From an uncultured Collinsella sp. (GTDB taxonomy: Bacteria; Actinomycetota; Coriobacteriia; Coriobacteriales; Coriobacteriaceae), in NCBI GenBank assembly GCA_900543275.1, contig UQQL01000003.1, positions 4,444 to 68,443 on the forward strand: DNA of 64,000 bases, written 5' to 3'. This document shows, in pieces, positions 18,683 through 27,549 of the stretch (positions are counted from its first letter, which is position 1; every line of letters starts with the position of its first letter). The notes below the pieces were generated by a model, which ran no database searches, was not told where the DNA came from, and was given only the letters and a program-made list of their open reading frames with translations. The position numbers and the translations under genes are program-made.

Positions 18683-20668
18683 ATGAAGCTCGCGCTTGCA
18701 CAGATCGATATGCGCCTGGGTGATATTGAGGGCATTTGCGGCCGCATCGAGGACCAGGCTCGTCTGGCCCACGAGCGCGGGGCGCGCGTGCTGTGCGTTC
18801 CGGCTCCGCTCTTTATGGGCGCCATGCCCGGTGGCCTGGTGGGCGCTGCCGACTTTGAGCACGACATGCTTGCCGGCTTGACTGGTGTCGCCGAGCGCAT
18901 CCAGGAGCTTGACATGATCTGCATCGTGCCCGCGGCGGTTTCGTTTGAGGGTCAGCCGCTGCTCGACTACATGATGCTCAAGGACGGTCATGTGGTGCCG
19001 GCGCGTTCGAGCATTGCCCTGCAGCGTGGCGAGAACAACGACACGCGTTGGGCGCCGCCGGTGTTCGACGTGGACGGCGTGCGCATCGCCGTGATTTTTG
19101 ACTTGGACCGCGAACTCGAGATGTTGCCGACCGGTGTTGACCTCATTGCGTATTTCCAATTCAATGCGTTTGACATGACCGACCGCGAGACTGCCGCCAT
19201 TGCCGCCGTTCGCAGCGGCGCCTACCGCAAGATCGCATCCAAGCGCAGCGTGTGGTTTGCCTGTATGGCGCCGGTCGGTGCTTATGACGAGTCGGTGTAT
19301 ACCGGCGGTTCGTTTGTGCTCGACGACTGTGGTCGTGTGGTGGCCCAGGCGCCGTGTTTTGAGGAGAGCCTGCTGGTTCAGGAGATTCAGCGCGGCGTGA
19401 TGCTCGATGCCCTGGAAGATCACGAACTGCCCGAGTTCCGTTCCGAGGAGTGGCTGTGGCAGGCGCTGGTGCTCGCCGTGCGCGACAACGCCCGAGCCCA
19501 CGGTGCGTCGCGTGCTGTGGTGGCGCTCGAGGGCGACTTGCCGTCGTCCCTGCTGGCGGCGCTGACCGTCGACGCTCTGGGCCCGCGTAATGTGATTGGC
19601 CTGGTGCTGGGGCGCAACCGTATCTTTACGCCGGCGCAGGAAGAGGCCGAGGCTGCTCGCTGTGCCGCCGTTCGCGCCATTGCCGAGCGCCTGCATATTC
19701 GCACGGTTGAGCGCGATGCGCCGGATGCCGCGCGCGTGCTCGACCGCGATGTGTCGGCGGGCGACGCCGAGCGTCTGCGCTCGCGCACGCTGGGCCTCAT
19801 GCTGGAGGACACGGCGCTCGAGCTGGGTGCGATGGCGCTGAGCCCGCTGTCCAAAACCGAGTACGCGCTGGCGGCGCCGGCGCTTTGCGGCGGCTACCAG
19901 GGCGATTACGCGCCCTTTGGCGATGTGTACCTGTCGACGCTTGAGTTTGTGGCGCGTGTGCGCAACCGCACGTCTGCCGTGGTGCCCCAAGAGCTCGTGA
20001 CGCTCAACGCGGTGGAAGATTGTATGGAGCGAGTGCTGGCGCAGGCGCTCTCGACGCTCGACGGTCCGGTCGATATGCTCGACCGCGCGGCACAGCTGCT
20101 CGGCGGGCTTGAGCCGGGTGAGGTCGATGGCGCGCTCGAGGCGCACGTGGACCGCAATCGATCTTTCGACGACATCCCGATGGCCGCTGGCAAGCCTGAG
20201 GCCTGCTCGCTGCTGCTGATGCTCGTGCGTCAGGGCGAGGCCGCCCGCCGCATGCTGCCGACGGCGTCGATCGTCTCAGCCCGTTCGTTTGTCGAGCGCG
20301 CCTGGCCGTACATGCTCGCGTGGTCCGACCTGGGGCTTAACGGCAAGGAGCGTATGACGGTCGATTCGCTGGCGCGCGCCGAGGTGCGCCGTTTTGCTGA
20401 CGAGGATACTAGTGAGCGCGTGCGAAACGAGATGATGGGCGTGCTGGGCGAGCTACTGGGTATTTCGCCCGAGCAGATGGAGGAGCTGCGCTCCGAGGAC
20501 GGCCAGCGCCGCCTGCACGAGGGCATGAAGAAGTTTGAGGGCGAGGTCCAGGACGCCATCGATAAGATGATGGGCGGCCAGGGTGGCCCGCAGGGTGGAC
20601 CCCAGGCCACGCCGATGCCGCATCCGCCGGTGGATCCGAGGCAGTTCCCGTTCTTTAGCCAGAACTAA
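18683..20668 (+). CDS. NadE-like protein, probable pseudoenzyme of glutamine-dependent NAD synthetase
   Basis: The 661-residue protein has the layout of glutamine-dependent NAD+ synthetase: a nitrilase-type amidase domain (about 1-250) followed by a PP-loop synthetase domain (about 260-590). None of the expected catalytic positions survives. The amidase glutamate (FPEL) is VPAPL, the lysine stretch reads ARSSIALQ, and the cysteine (ICED) is IFDLD. The ATP-binding SGGIDS loop is EGDLPS. Fold-supporting segments remain, such as LLAALTVDALG, LSKTEYALA and GDYAPFGDVYLST. A Gly/Pro-rich tail follows. It has no frameshifts and normal codon use, so it is a maintained protein, perhaps structural or regulatory. 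Confidence 0.75.
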   Translation: MKLALAQIDMRLGDIEGICGRIEDQARLAHERGARVLCVPAPLFMGAMPGGLVGAADFEHDMLAGLTGVAERIQELDMICIVPAAVSFEGQPLLDYMMLKDGHVVPARSSIALQRGENNDTRWAPPVFDVDGVRIAVIFDLDRELEMLPTGVDLIAYFQFNAFDMTDRETAAIAAVRSGAYRKIASKRSVWFACMAPVGAYDESVYTGGSFVLDDCGRVVAQAPCFEESLLVQEIQRGVMLDALEDHELPEFRSEEWLWQALVLAVRDNARAHGASRAVVALEGDLPSSLLAALTVDALGPRNVIGLVLGRNRIFTPAQEEAEAARCAAVRAIAERLHIRTVERDAPDAARVLDRDVSAGDAERLRSRTLGLMLEDTALELGAMALSPLSKTEYALAAPALCGGYQGDYAPFGDVYLSTLEFVARVRNRTSAVVPQELVTLNAVEDCMERVLAQALSTLDGPVDMLDRAAQLLGGLEPGEVDGALEAHVDRNRSFDDIPMAAGKPEACSLLLMLVRQGEAARRMLPTASIVSARSFVERAWPYMLAWSDLGLNGKERMTVDSLARAEVRRFADEDTSERVRNEMMGVLGELLGISPEQMEELRSEDGQRRLHEGMKKFEGEVQDAIDKMMGGQGGPQGGPQATPMPHPPVDPRQFPFFSQN

Positions 20669-20671
20669 AAA

Positions 20672-20811
20672 GGTTACGCGGTTTTGCCAAACCGCGTAAC
20701 GAGTCGACGCTGCGCGCCCGCCAGAGCGGCAATCTGCCTTTCAATCGTCGGGCATGACCACCAGGTCAATGCCCTCCTCTTTCAAGGCACCTTGCTCGCT
20801 CTGGCGGGCGC
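20672..20811. ncRNA. Structured two-copy element, copy 1
   Basis: The element starts 3 bases after the NadE-like stop codon. P1 pairs 20673-20684 (GTTACGCGGTTT) with 20689-20700. P2 is a 15-base stem, 20714-20728 with 20797-20811. P3 is TGCCTT with AAGGCA (20735-20740, 20784-20789). P4 is GGGCATGACC with GGTCAATGCCC (20750-20774). Copy 2 at 61014 has the same fold, with paired changes in P1, P2 and P3. On the reverse strand P1 is followed by five T residues, as in a terminator, so the transcribed strand may be the reverse. No database family is assigned. Confidence 0.6.
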
Positions 20812-20947
20812 TCGCTTGCGTATGCTCAACCTACAATTCGATCTCGGCTGACTTATAGGGCTAGCGTTGTGTTATTCTAGAACAGACGTTCGTGAATAGT
20901 GCGCGGGGCCTTGTCTTGCGCTGCGCTTGTGGCGAGGGGAGGTTGGC

Positions 20948-21469
20948 TTGGTTATCTTGGGCATTGACCCCGGTTTGGCCCATACGGGTTGGGGGATTAT
21001 CGAGGAGCGGCGTGGCGAGGTTCGCTGCCGTGCCTACGGTTGTATCGAGACCAGCGCGGGTAGTCCGCTCGCGGTGCGCCTGTCGCATATCGCCCGCGAC
21101 CTCAAGGGTGTCGTGGAGCGTTATCGACCCGATACCGCTGCCATCGAGAGCATCTACTTTGGCGCCAACGTTCGCTCGGCCATCCCTACGGCGCATGCCC
21201 GCGGCGCTGCGCTCGTGGCTCTTTCGGAATGCGCACTCGAGATCGGCGAATACACGCCTATGCAGATTAAGCAGGCTGTGGTGGGTACCGGTGCCGCAGA
21301 TAAGCGGCAGGTCGCCTACATGGTGCGCACGCTCACGCAGCTCGATCACGACCCGCATCCCGACCATGCCGCCGATGCCCTGGCCTGCGCCATCTGCCAC
21401 GTTAACCTCAGCCGTACCCGGGCGCTTACCGGCGGCGAGTTCTATCAACAGAGAGGAACCGGATACTGA
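20948..21469 (+). CDS. ruvC: Crossover junction endodeoxyribonuclease RuvC
   Basis: Resolves Holliday junctions after RuvAB branch migration. From TTG at 20948, with AGGGGAGG five bases upstream, the protein has 173 residues. GIDPGLAHTGW holds Asp7, AAIES holds Glu67, and HPDHAADALA (about 137-146) holds the last acidic residues. A longer TTG start at 20927 lacks a ribosome binding site. The stop overlaps the ruvA ATG in TGATG. Confidence 0.95.
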   Translation: MVILGIDPGLAHTGWGIIEERRGEVRCRAYGCIETSAGSPLAVRLSHIARDLKGVVERYRPDTAAIESIYFGANVRSAIPTAHARGAALVALSECALEIGEYTPMQIKQAVVGTGAADKRQVAYMVRTLTQLDHDPHPDHAADALACAICHVNLSRTRALTGGEFYQQRGTGY

Positions 21470-22089
21470 TGATCTCCCAGCTCCACGGAACGCTTGTCGA
21501 GGCCACGATGAGCTCTGCTGTCGTCGATGTGTCGGGCGTTGGCTTTGAGCTCGGCATCTCGGGCAGCACTGCGGCCACGTTGCCGACGCCCGGCGGCGAG
21601 GTCCGCCTCTACACGCGTATGCAGGTGCGCGAGGACGCCATGACACTTTTCGGTTTTTCCTCTAAGGATGAGCGCACGATGTTCGATCGGCTCGTGTCTG
21701 TCTCGGGCGTTGGCCCGCGCTTGGCGCTCGCCGTGCTTTCCACCTATACCGTGCGGCAGCTGTATTCGCTGGTGATGGCCGAGGACGACAAGGGCATGGC
21801 CAAGGTGCCCGGTGTGGGCAAAAAGACAGCTCAGCGTCTGATCCTGGAGCTCAAGAGCACCTTTGCCAAGGACAAGGGCTTTGTGCCGGTCGACGTGATT
21901 CCCGGCCAGGTTGCGATGCCCGTGCCCGCTGCCGCTCCCTCGGCCATCGATGACGCCCGTGCGGCGCTCCTTTCCATGGGCTTTAGCCCGCAGGAGACCG
22001 ATGTTGCCCTGAGCGGGTATGATGGGCAGAATATGCGTGTCGAGGATCTGCTCGGCGCGGCGCTTAAGCGACTCGGAATGGATGCGTGA
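21469..22089 (+). CDS. ruvA: Holliday junction branch migration protein RuvA
   Basis: RuvA binds the four-way junction and loads the RuvB motor. The protein has 206 residues: an OB-fold N-terminus (MISQLHGTLVE), helix-hairpin-helix segments (SVSGVGPRLALAVL and KVPGVGKKTAQRLILEL), and a C-terminal RuvB-contact domain (ARAALLSMGFSPQETDVAL). It overlaps ruvC by one base and ruvB by one base, so translation is coupled. Confidence 0.97.
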   Translation: MISQLHGTLVEATMSSAVVDVSGVGFELGISGSTAATLPTPGGEVRLYTRMQVREDAMTLFGFSSKDERTMFDRLVSVSGVGPRLALAVLSTYTVRQLYSLVMAEDDKGMAKVPGVGKKTAQRLILELKSTFAKDKGFVPVDVIPGQVAMPVPAAAPSAIDDARAALLSMGFSPQETDVALSGYDGQNMRVEDLLGAALKRLGMDA

Positions 22090-23156
22090 TGTGGGAAGCC
22101 GATGACTCTCAGGACCTGTGGGCGACGCCCGGCAACTCGCCGGCGGCATCCATGGCGCACGGCGAGCGCATGGTGGGCTCGGAGCTGACGGCCGAGGACC
22201 TCGATGTCGACCGCACTTTGCGCCCCCAGCGCCTGGACGACTACTGTGGCCAGGAGCATATCAAGCAGAGCCTGCGCGTGTTGATCGAAGCGGCGCAGAG
22301 CCGTGGCGAGACGCTCGACCACGTGATTTTCTCGGGTCCTCCGGGCCTGGGCAAGACCACGCTGGCCACCGTTATCGCCAACGAGCTGGGCGCTCAGATC
22401 AAGACCACGAGTGGCCCCGCCATCGCGCGTACGGGCGACCTGGCGGCCATCCTTACTAACTTGCAGCCGGGCGATGTGCTGTTTATTGACGAGATCCACC
22501 GCCTCAACCGTTCGGTCGAGGAGGTCCTGTACCCCGCGATGGAGGACTTTGCGCTCGATATCGTGATCGGTAAAGGCCCGGCCGCACGATCGATTCGCCT
22601 GGATATCCCCAAGTTTACGCTGGTGGCGGCAACGACCCGCTCGGGTATGTTGACTGGCCCGCTGCGCGACCGCTTTGGCATTTCATATCGCCTGGATTAC
22701 TACACGGTCGAAGAACTCGCGCAGATTGTGACGCGCTCGGCGTCCATCCTGGGCGTGACGATCGACCACCCCAGTGCGCTCGAGATCGGCTCGCGTTCGC
22801 GCGGCACGCCACGTCTTGCCAACCGCCTGCTCAAGCGCGTGCGCGATTACGCACAGGTGCGCGGCAACGGCCCTATCGAGCTCGATATCTGCCGCCAGGC
22901 GCTCGAGTTCTTCGAGATCGATGAGCTTGGTCTGGACTGGATGGATATTCGCATTTTGGAGACACTCGCTAAGACGTTCTTCGGACGTGCCGTGGGCCTG
23001 ACAACGCTTGCCAGCGCGGTGGGCGAGGACCCGGGAACGCTCGAGGATGTCTATGAGCCCTATCTGCTGCAGTGCGGCTTGATGATTCGCACGCCCCAGG
23101 GCCGCCAGGCAACGCTTCGCACCTTTGAGCACTTGGGGATTGAACCTACCATTTAG
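22089..23156 (+). CDS. ruvB: Holliday junction branch migration ATPase RuvB
   Basis: The hexameric AAA+ motor of branch migration, 355 residues. RPQRLDDYCGQEHIKQSL is the typical RuvB start of the AAA+ domain. Walker A is GPPGLGKTT, Walker B is FIDEIHRLN, sensor 1 is AATTRSGML, and the arginine finger region is PLRDRFGI. The C-terminal winged helix runs to RTPQGRQAT. An N-terminal extension of about 35 residues precedes the core. ATG at 22089 overlaps the ruvA stop; GTG at 22086 is an alternative. Confidence 0.97.
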   Translation: MWEADDSQDLWATPGNSPAASMAHGERMVGSELTAEDLDVDRTLRPQRLDDYCGQEHIKQSLRVLIEAAQSRGETLDHVIFSGPPGLGKTTLATVIANELGAQIKTTSGPAIARTGDLAAILTNLQPGDVLFIDEIHRLNRSVEEVLYPAMEDFALDIVIGKGPAARSIRLDIPKFTLVAATTRSGMLTGPLRDRFGISYRLDYYTVEELAQIVTRSASILGVTIDHPSALEIGSRSRGTPRLANRLLKRVRDYAQVRGNGPIELDICRQALEFFEIDELGLDWMDIRILETLAKTFFGRAVGLTTLASAVGEDPGTLEDVYEPYLLQCGLMIRTPQGRQATLRTFEHLGIEPTI

Positions 23157-23251
23157 GGCGCTTTGTTTTGGCGGGCTGTTAAGCTATCGCTGAGCATTGG
23201 ATAAACATATCGCCATTCATCGGTTACGGGTGTTTTACTATTGCGCGCCCG

Positions 23252-23260
23252 TGCTATGCT
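23252..23260 (+). promoter_or_regulatory. Candidate extended -10 promoter of fhs
   Basis: TG-C-TATGCT at 23252-23260 lies 41 bases before the fhs start. No good -35 is seen, as expected for an extended -10 promoter. Confidence 0.4.
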
Positions 23261-23300
23261 GAATTGGTCTTTTTCTCATTCGGTAACGAAAGGACCGCCC

Positions 23301-24968
23301 ATGCCTACTGACATCGAAATCGCACGTTCTGTCACGCCGCTGCCTATTACCGAGGTGGCCAAGAACGCCGGCGTCGACGTTAAGCACCTGATTCCGTACG
23401 GCTTCGACAAGGCTAAGGTCGACTATTCACTGCTCAACGAGCCGACCGATCACCAGGCCAAGCTCGTCCTCGTGACCGCTATCAACCCAACGCCTGCGGG
23501 CGAGGGTAAGACCACCACGACCATCGGTCTGGCCGATGGCTTGCGCCGACGCGGCGTCAAGAGTGCCGTGGCCCTGCGCGAGCCTTCGCTCGGCCCCGTC
23601 TTTGGCGTTAAGGGCGGCGCTGCCGGCGGCGGCTGGGCTCAGGTCATCCCCATGGAGGATATCAACCTGCACTTTACCGGCGACTTCCATGCCATCGGTG
23701 CTGCCAACAACCTGCTGGCCGCCATGCTTGATAACCACATCCAGCAGGGCAACCAGCTCGGTATCGACGTTAAACGCATCACTTGGAAGCGCGTCGTCGA
23801 TATGAACGACCGTCAGCTGCGCCACGTCATCGACGGTATTGGCGGTAAGGCCCAGGGCGTGCCGCGCGAGGACGGCTTCGATATCACCGTCGCCTCCGAG
23901 GTCATGGCAATCCTGTGCCTGTCTACGAGCATTAACGACCTCAAGGAGCGCCTGGGCGAGATCGTCGTCGGCTACAGCTTTGCCGGCGAGCCCGTCCGTG
24001 CCCGCGACCTTAAGGCCCAGGGTGCCATGGCCGCGTTGCTTAAGGACGCGCTCAAGCCCAACCTGGTGCAAACGCTCGAGGGCACGCCCGCGTTTGTCCA
24101 CGGCGGCCCCTTCGCCAACATTGCCCACGGCTGCAACTCTATCATGGCCACGCGTATGGCGATGCGCTTTGGCGATGTCGCCATTACCGAGGCCGGCTTC
24201 GGTGCCGATCTGGGTGCCGAGAAGTTCCTCGACATCAAGTGCCGCATGACGGGCGTTCGCCCCAGCGCCGTCGTGATCGTCGCGACCGCTCGTGCGCTGA
24301 AGTACAACGGTGGCGTCGCCAAGGCCGACCTCAACGAGGAGAACCTCGAGGCACTCAAGGCCGGCATGCCCAACCTGCTGCGTCACGTCGACAACATCCA
24401 GAACGTTTATGGTCTGCCCTGTGTGGTCGCCATCAACCGCTTCCCGACGGACACCGAGGCTGAGCTTGCGCTCATCGAGTCCGAGTGCCAGAAGCTCGGC
24501 GTCAACGTTAAGCTTTCCGAGGTCTGGGCCAAGGGCGGCGAGGGCGCGCTCGAGCTTGCCGATGAGGTCATGCGTCTGATTGAGCAGCCGAGCGAGCTCA
24601 AGTTTGCCTATGAGGACGGCGCCGATGTCGCCGACGCTCTTGAGGCCATTGCCACCAAGGTCTACCGCGCCGATGGCGTTGACTTTACGCCGGCCGCCAA
24701 GCGCCAGCTCGCCGAGCTGCGCGAGAACGGCTTTGGCAACCTGCCGGTGTGCGTGGCCAAGACGCAGTACAGCTTTAGCGACAACGCCAAGGCCCTGGGC
24801 GCTCCCGAGAACTTCCGCATCACGGTGCGCGAGCTTAAGGTTTCCGCCGGTGCCCACTTTGTGGTCGCACTGACCGGCAGTGTTCTGACCATGCCGGGCC
24901 TGCCCAAGGTCCCCGCGGCTGAGAACATCGACGTCGACAACGACGGCAACATCACCGGCCTGTTCTAA
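23301..24968 (+). CDS. fhs: Formate-tetrahydrofolate ligase
   Basis: Joins formate to tetrahydrofolate using ATP, giving 10-formyl-THF for purines, initiator tRNA or one-carbon flux. The 555-residue length is standard. TPAGEGKTTTTIGL near 62-75 is the ATP phosphate loop, and EPSLGPVFGVKGGAAGGG and HFTGDFHAI are family signatures. ATG at 23301 follows AAAGGA; an upstream in-frame start at 23241 lacks one. A separate fchA-folD pair at 38259 could supply the next steps. A terminator follows. Confidence 0.97.
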   Translation: MPTDIEIARSVTPLPITEVAKNAGVDVKHLIPYGFDKAKVDYSLLNEPTDHQAKLVLVTAINPTPAGEGKTTTTIGLADGLRRRGVKSAVALREPSLGPVFGVKGGAAGGGWAQVIPMEDINLHFTGDFHAIGAANNLLAAMLDNHIQQGNQLGIDVKRITWKRVVDMNDRQLRHVIDGIGGKAQGVPREDGFDITVASEVMAILCLSTSINDLKERLGEIVVGYSFAGEPVRARDLKAQGAMAALLKDALKPNLVQTLEGTPAFVHGGPFANIAHGCNSIMATRMAMRFGDVAITEAGFGADLGAEKFLDIKCRMTGVRPSAVVIVATARALKYNGGVAKADLNEENLEALKAGMPNLLRHVDNIQNVYGLPCVVAINRFPTDTEAELALIESECQKLGVNVKLSEVWAKGGEGALELADEVMRLIEQPSELKFAYEDGADVADALEAIATKVYRADGVDFTPAAKRQLAELRENGFGNLPVCVAKTQYSFSDNAKALGAPENFRITVRELKVSAGAHFVVALTGSVLTMPGLPKVPAAENIDVDNDGNITGLF

Positions 24969-24993
24969 GTCTGCTGTCCATAGCTGCTAGCCC

Positions 24994-25030
24994 GCCCCGC
25001 CGTGCCCGCAAGGCCCGGCGGGGCTTTTTT
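24994..25030 (+). terminator. Terminator of fhs
   Basis: GCCCCGCCG pairs with CGGCGGGGC, and the T tract TTTTTT follows directly. Confidence 0.92.
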
Positions 25031-25147
25031 ATCCTTAGGCCCGCGCATGTCTTGTAGATACCGACGGGCTCTGCCCATCATAGGCTTTTGCGCGGGTAGA
25101 ATGCATGGATAACTTGAGGCTCACGCGCGACGGAAAGGAATCGTTGC

Positions 25148-26137
25148 ATGGATCAGGACAAGACAACCGTGATGGGCGGCTACGGTTCCGCGCAGGCTGG
25201 CGATAGCGCCGATGCGACCCGCGTTGTTCCCAACCCCGGTTATACCGACCCCGCCGCGACGCAGCCTTCTGCCGAGCCCACCCGGGTTATGGGCTATGGC
25301 GACACGGCGCAGGATTCTTACGCTGCATCTTCGCAAGGCCCCTATGGCAATGCAGCTCCGGACCCGTTTGATTACGCGCCGCAGGATTCTTATGCCGCCT
25401 CGACGCCGAATCCCTATGATGACCTGCCACAAAATCCCATTCCGCAGCCTCAGCAGACGACGTATATGCCTCGCACGGCGCAGTCTCGCCACGAGTCGCG
25501 CGAGCCGTATCGCGAGTACCCCAAGTCGATTCCGCAATATGGCGAGGACGAGGAGAAGAAGCCGTCGCGTTCGTCGAGCGTGATCAAGAAGATCCTCATC
25601 GTGCTGGCGATCTTCTTTGCGCTGTCGGTTGTGTTTGCCATTGTGTCGGGCATGCTCAACAAACGAGGGAGTTCAACGGCCGATACCGCTGCCGAGCAAA
25701 CCGAGTCCGCCTCGTCTAGCACCGTCGATCTGAGCGATATCCCGGGGCAGTACTGGTCCAACGCCAAGAAACTTCTCAAGTCGCGCGGCGCCAATCTTTC
25801 GAATGCCGTGGTCCTGACTGATGATGGCTCAACGCCCGTCATCGATGCCAACTGGGTCGTTACTTCTGCTTACTATAACGACAGCGGCAACCTCGAAATT
25901 CAACTCAAGCACAAGAATAGCTCGGGCAACTCGCCCGACGGCCAAAGCGGTACCGACAGCTCGAGTTCCAATACGCTGGAGGACTTGAGCAACAAGGCAC
26001 AGGAGCTTGGGGATAAGGTCCAAGAGCTGGGCGACACGGCCCAGAACCTGGGCGACACCGCTCAGAACTTGGGCGGCATGGCGACGGATGCCTGGAACGC
26101 TCTGCAAAACGGCATCTCGGGCGCTCAGGGAAACTAG
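25148..26137 (+). CDS. Single-pass membrane protein with disordered N-terminus, unknown function
   Basis: I do not recognise this 329-residue protein. Residues 1-145 are rich in Pro, Tyr, Ser and Asp, with three related short motifs (TTVMGGYG, TRVVPNPGY, TRVMGYG). A membrane helix lies at about 148-170. A small extracellular domain follows (about 194-258; LSDIPGQYWSNAKKLLKSRG), with a loose likeness to PASTA-type repeats. The tail repeats an LGDxxQxLGDTAQ heptad-like pattern, suggesting a short coiled coil. The cytoplasmic threonine motifs could be kinase targets, but no kinase is nearby. A -10-like TAGAAT lies near 25097. Confidence 0.8.
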   Translation: MDQDKTTVMGGYGSAQAGDSADATRVVPNPGYTDPAATQPSAEPTRVMGYGDTAQDSYAASSQGPYGNAAPDPFDYAPQDSYAASTPNPYDDLPQNPIPQPQQTTYMPRTAQSRHESREPYREYPKSIPQYGEDEEKKPSRSSSVIKKILIVLAIFFALSVVFAIVSGMLNKRGSSTADTAAEQTESASSSTVDLSDIPGQYWSNAKKLLKSRGANLSNAVVLTDDGSTPVIDANWVVTSAYYNDSGNLEIQLKHKNSSGNSPDGQSGTDSSSSNTLEDLSNKAQELGDKVQELGDTAQNLGDTAQNLGGMATDAWNALQNGISGAQGN

Positions 26138-26149
26138 CTGTTAAGCGGG

Positions 26150-27331
26150 CTACAGCCGCTCGGCCGGACGGTCGGGCGAGCTAAAGCCCGAGTCAAACGT
26201 AACGACGCATGAGGCATTGGGTCGGCGCTCGTGCACGATGCGCGTGACGAGCTCCAGCAGCTCCTCGTCGGATATGTCAAAGCCGTCGGGACGCACAAGG
26301 TCAAACGAAACGAACCCGTCGTGCTCGTGCAGGTCGTGGATGGAGAGCGCGGGGTCGATCTGCATGATGCCGCGCTTGACCCAGCCGCGCAGGTCGTCGC
26401 CGGTGGTGGCGATGGGGTCACAGTGCAACGTGATGCCGATGCCCATCTGGCGCTTGATGTCGTGCTCGATGGTGTCCAAAATCTCGTGGTGCTCAAATGC
26501 GTCGCCCTCGCCGGGCATCTCCACGTGGGCGCTGGCAAACTGACGACCGGGGCCGTAGTCGTGCACCATCAGGTCGTGTGTGCCCAAGACCTGCGGATAG
26601 GACATGATCTTGTCGCGGATTGCCTGAACGAGCTTGGGGTCGGGCGCTTGTCCCAGCAACGGGCTGATGGCGTCGCGCACTAGACCCATGCCGCTGATGC
26701 AGATGAAGATGCCCACACCCAGGCCTGCCCAGCCATCGAGGTCAAAGCCGGTCGTCTGCGAAATAAGCGCCGCCATCAAGACCGAACCCGAGGTGATGAC
26801 GTCGTTTTTGGAGTCCTGTGCTGTGGCAATGAGTGTTTCGGAATCGATACGGTTGCCCAGCGCGCGGTTGAATGCGGCCATCCAGAATTTGACGAGCATG
26901 GACAAGACGAGAGCGGCTAGGGAGACCAGCGTGTAGGCGGTGGGGGAGGGCTTGATGATCTTGGTGACCGACTCGAGGATCAGGTTGATGCCGACGGCGC
27001 AAACCAGGACGGCGACGAACAGACCGGCTAGGTACTCGTAGCGGCCGTGGCCATAGGGGTGGCCTTCGTCTGCCGGGCGGCTGGCAAGGCGGAACCCGAG
27101 CAGGCTTACGATGTTGCTCGAGGCATCGGAGAGGTTGTTGAAAGCGTCGGCGATGAGCGAGACAGAGCCGGCGAGCAGGCCCGCGATGCCCTTGGCCAGG
27201 CACAGCGTGATATTGAGGCCAATGCAGATGAGGCTTGCGGCGAAGCCCGCGTTGGTGCGGCAGGAGGTATCGACCGGCTCGCCCTCGCTGCCGGGAACAA
27301 GCGTATGTACCAGCCGATTTACAAATAGCAT
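26150..27331 (-). CDS. Cation diffusion facilitator family transporter
   Basis: Exports divalent metals such as zinc, manganese or iron by proton exchange. It has about 393 residues from ATG at 27331, which follows GAGGA by nine bases. Six membrane helices lead into a cytoplasmic domain. NNLSDASSNIVSLLGF holds the metal-site Asp residues of helix II, and HPYGHGRYEYLAGL is the family signature. AQDSKNDVITS in helix V holds the second metal pair. The C-terminal domain (about 240 onward) is longer than usual. A longer frame to 27490 has no ribosome binding site. Confidence 0.92.
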   Translation of the reverse strand: MLFVNRLVHTLVPGSEGEPVDTSCRTNAGFAASLICIGLNITLCLAKGIAGLLAGSVSLIADAFNNLSDASSNIVSLLGFRLASRPADEGHPYGHGRYEYLAGLFVAVLVCAVGINLILESVTKIIKPSPTAYTLVSLAALVLSMLVKFWMAAFNRALGNRIDSETLIATAQDSKNDVITSGSVLMAALISQTTGFDLDGWAGLGVGIFICISGMGLVRDAISPLLGQAPDPKLVQAIRDKIMSYPQVLGTHDLMVHDYGPGRQFASAHVEMPGEGDAFEHHEILDTIEHDIKRQMGIGITLHCDPIATTGDDLRGWVKRGIMQIDPALSIHDLHEHDGFVSFDLVRPDGFDISDEELLELVTRIVHERRPNASCVVTFDSGFSSPDRPAERL

Positions 27332-27549
27332 AGCGGTCGTCCTCACAATCATGTTTAAGGGGATAGTGTAGCTCGCGCGGAGGCGCTGTGCACCGATGCT
27401 CAGAAAATGCAGCAATGGTCTGCCGGTGTTAACGAGCGAGCCTTCTCGTCTGCCTGGGTGGTCCATTTTGGGCCACATGGGTATGGGCATGTGCCTGTTT
27501 GCTCGACATACTTAACGTCGACAGCCCCTGTGCAAAGGAGGACGTTTCC

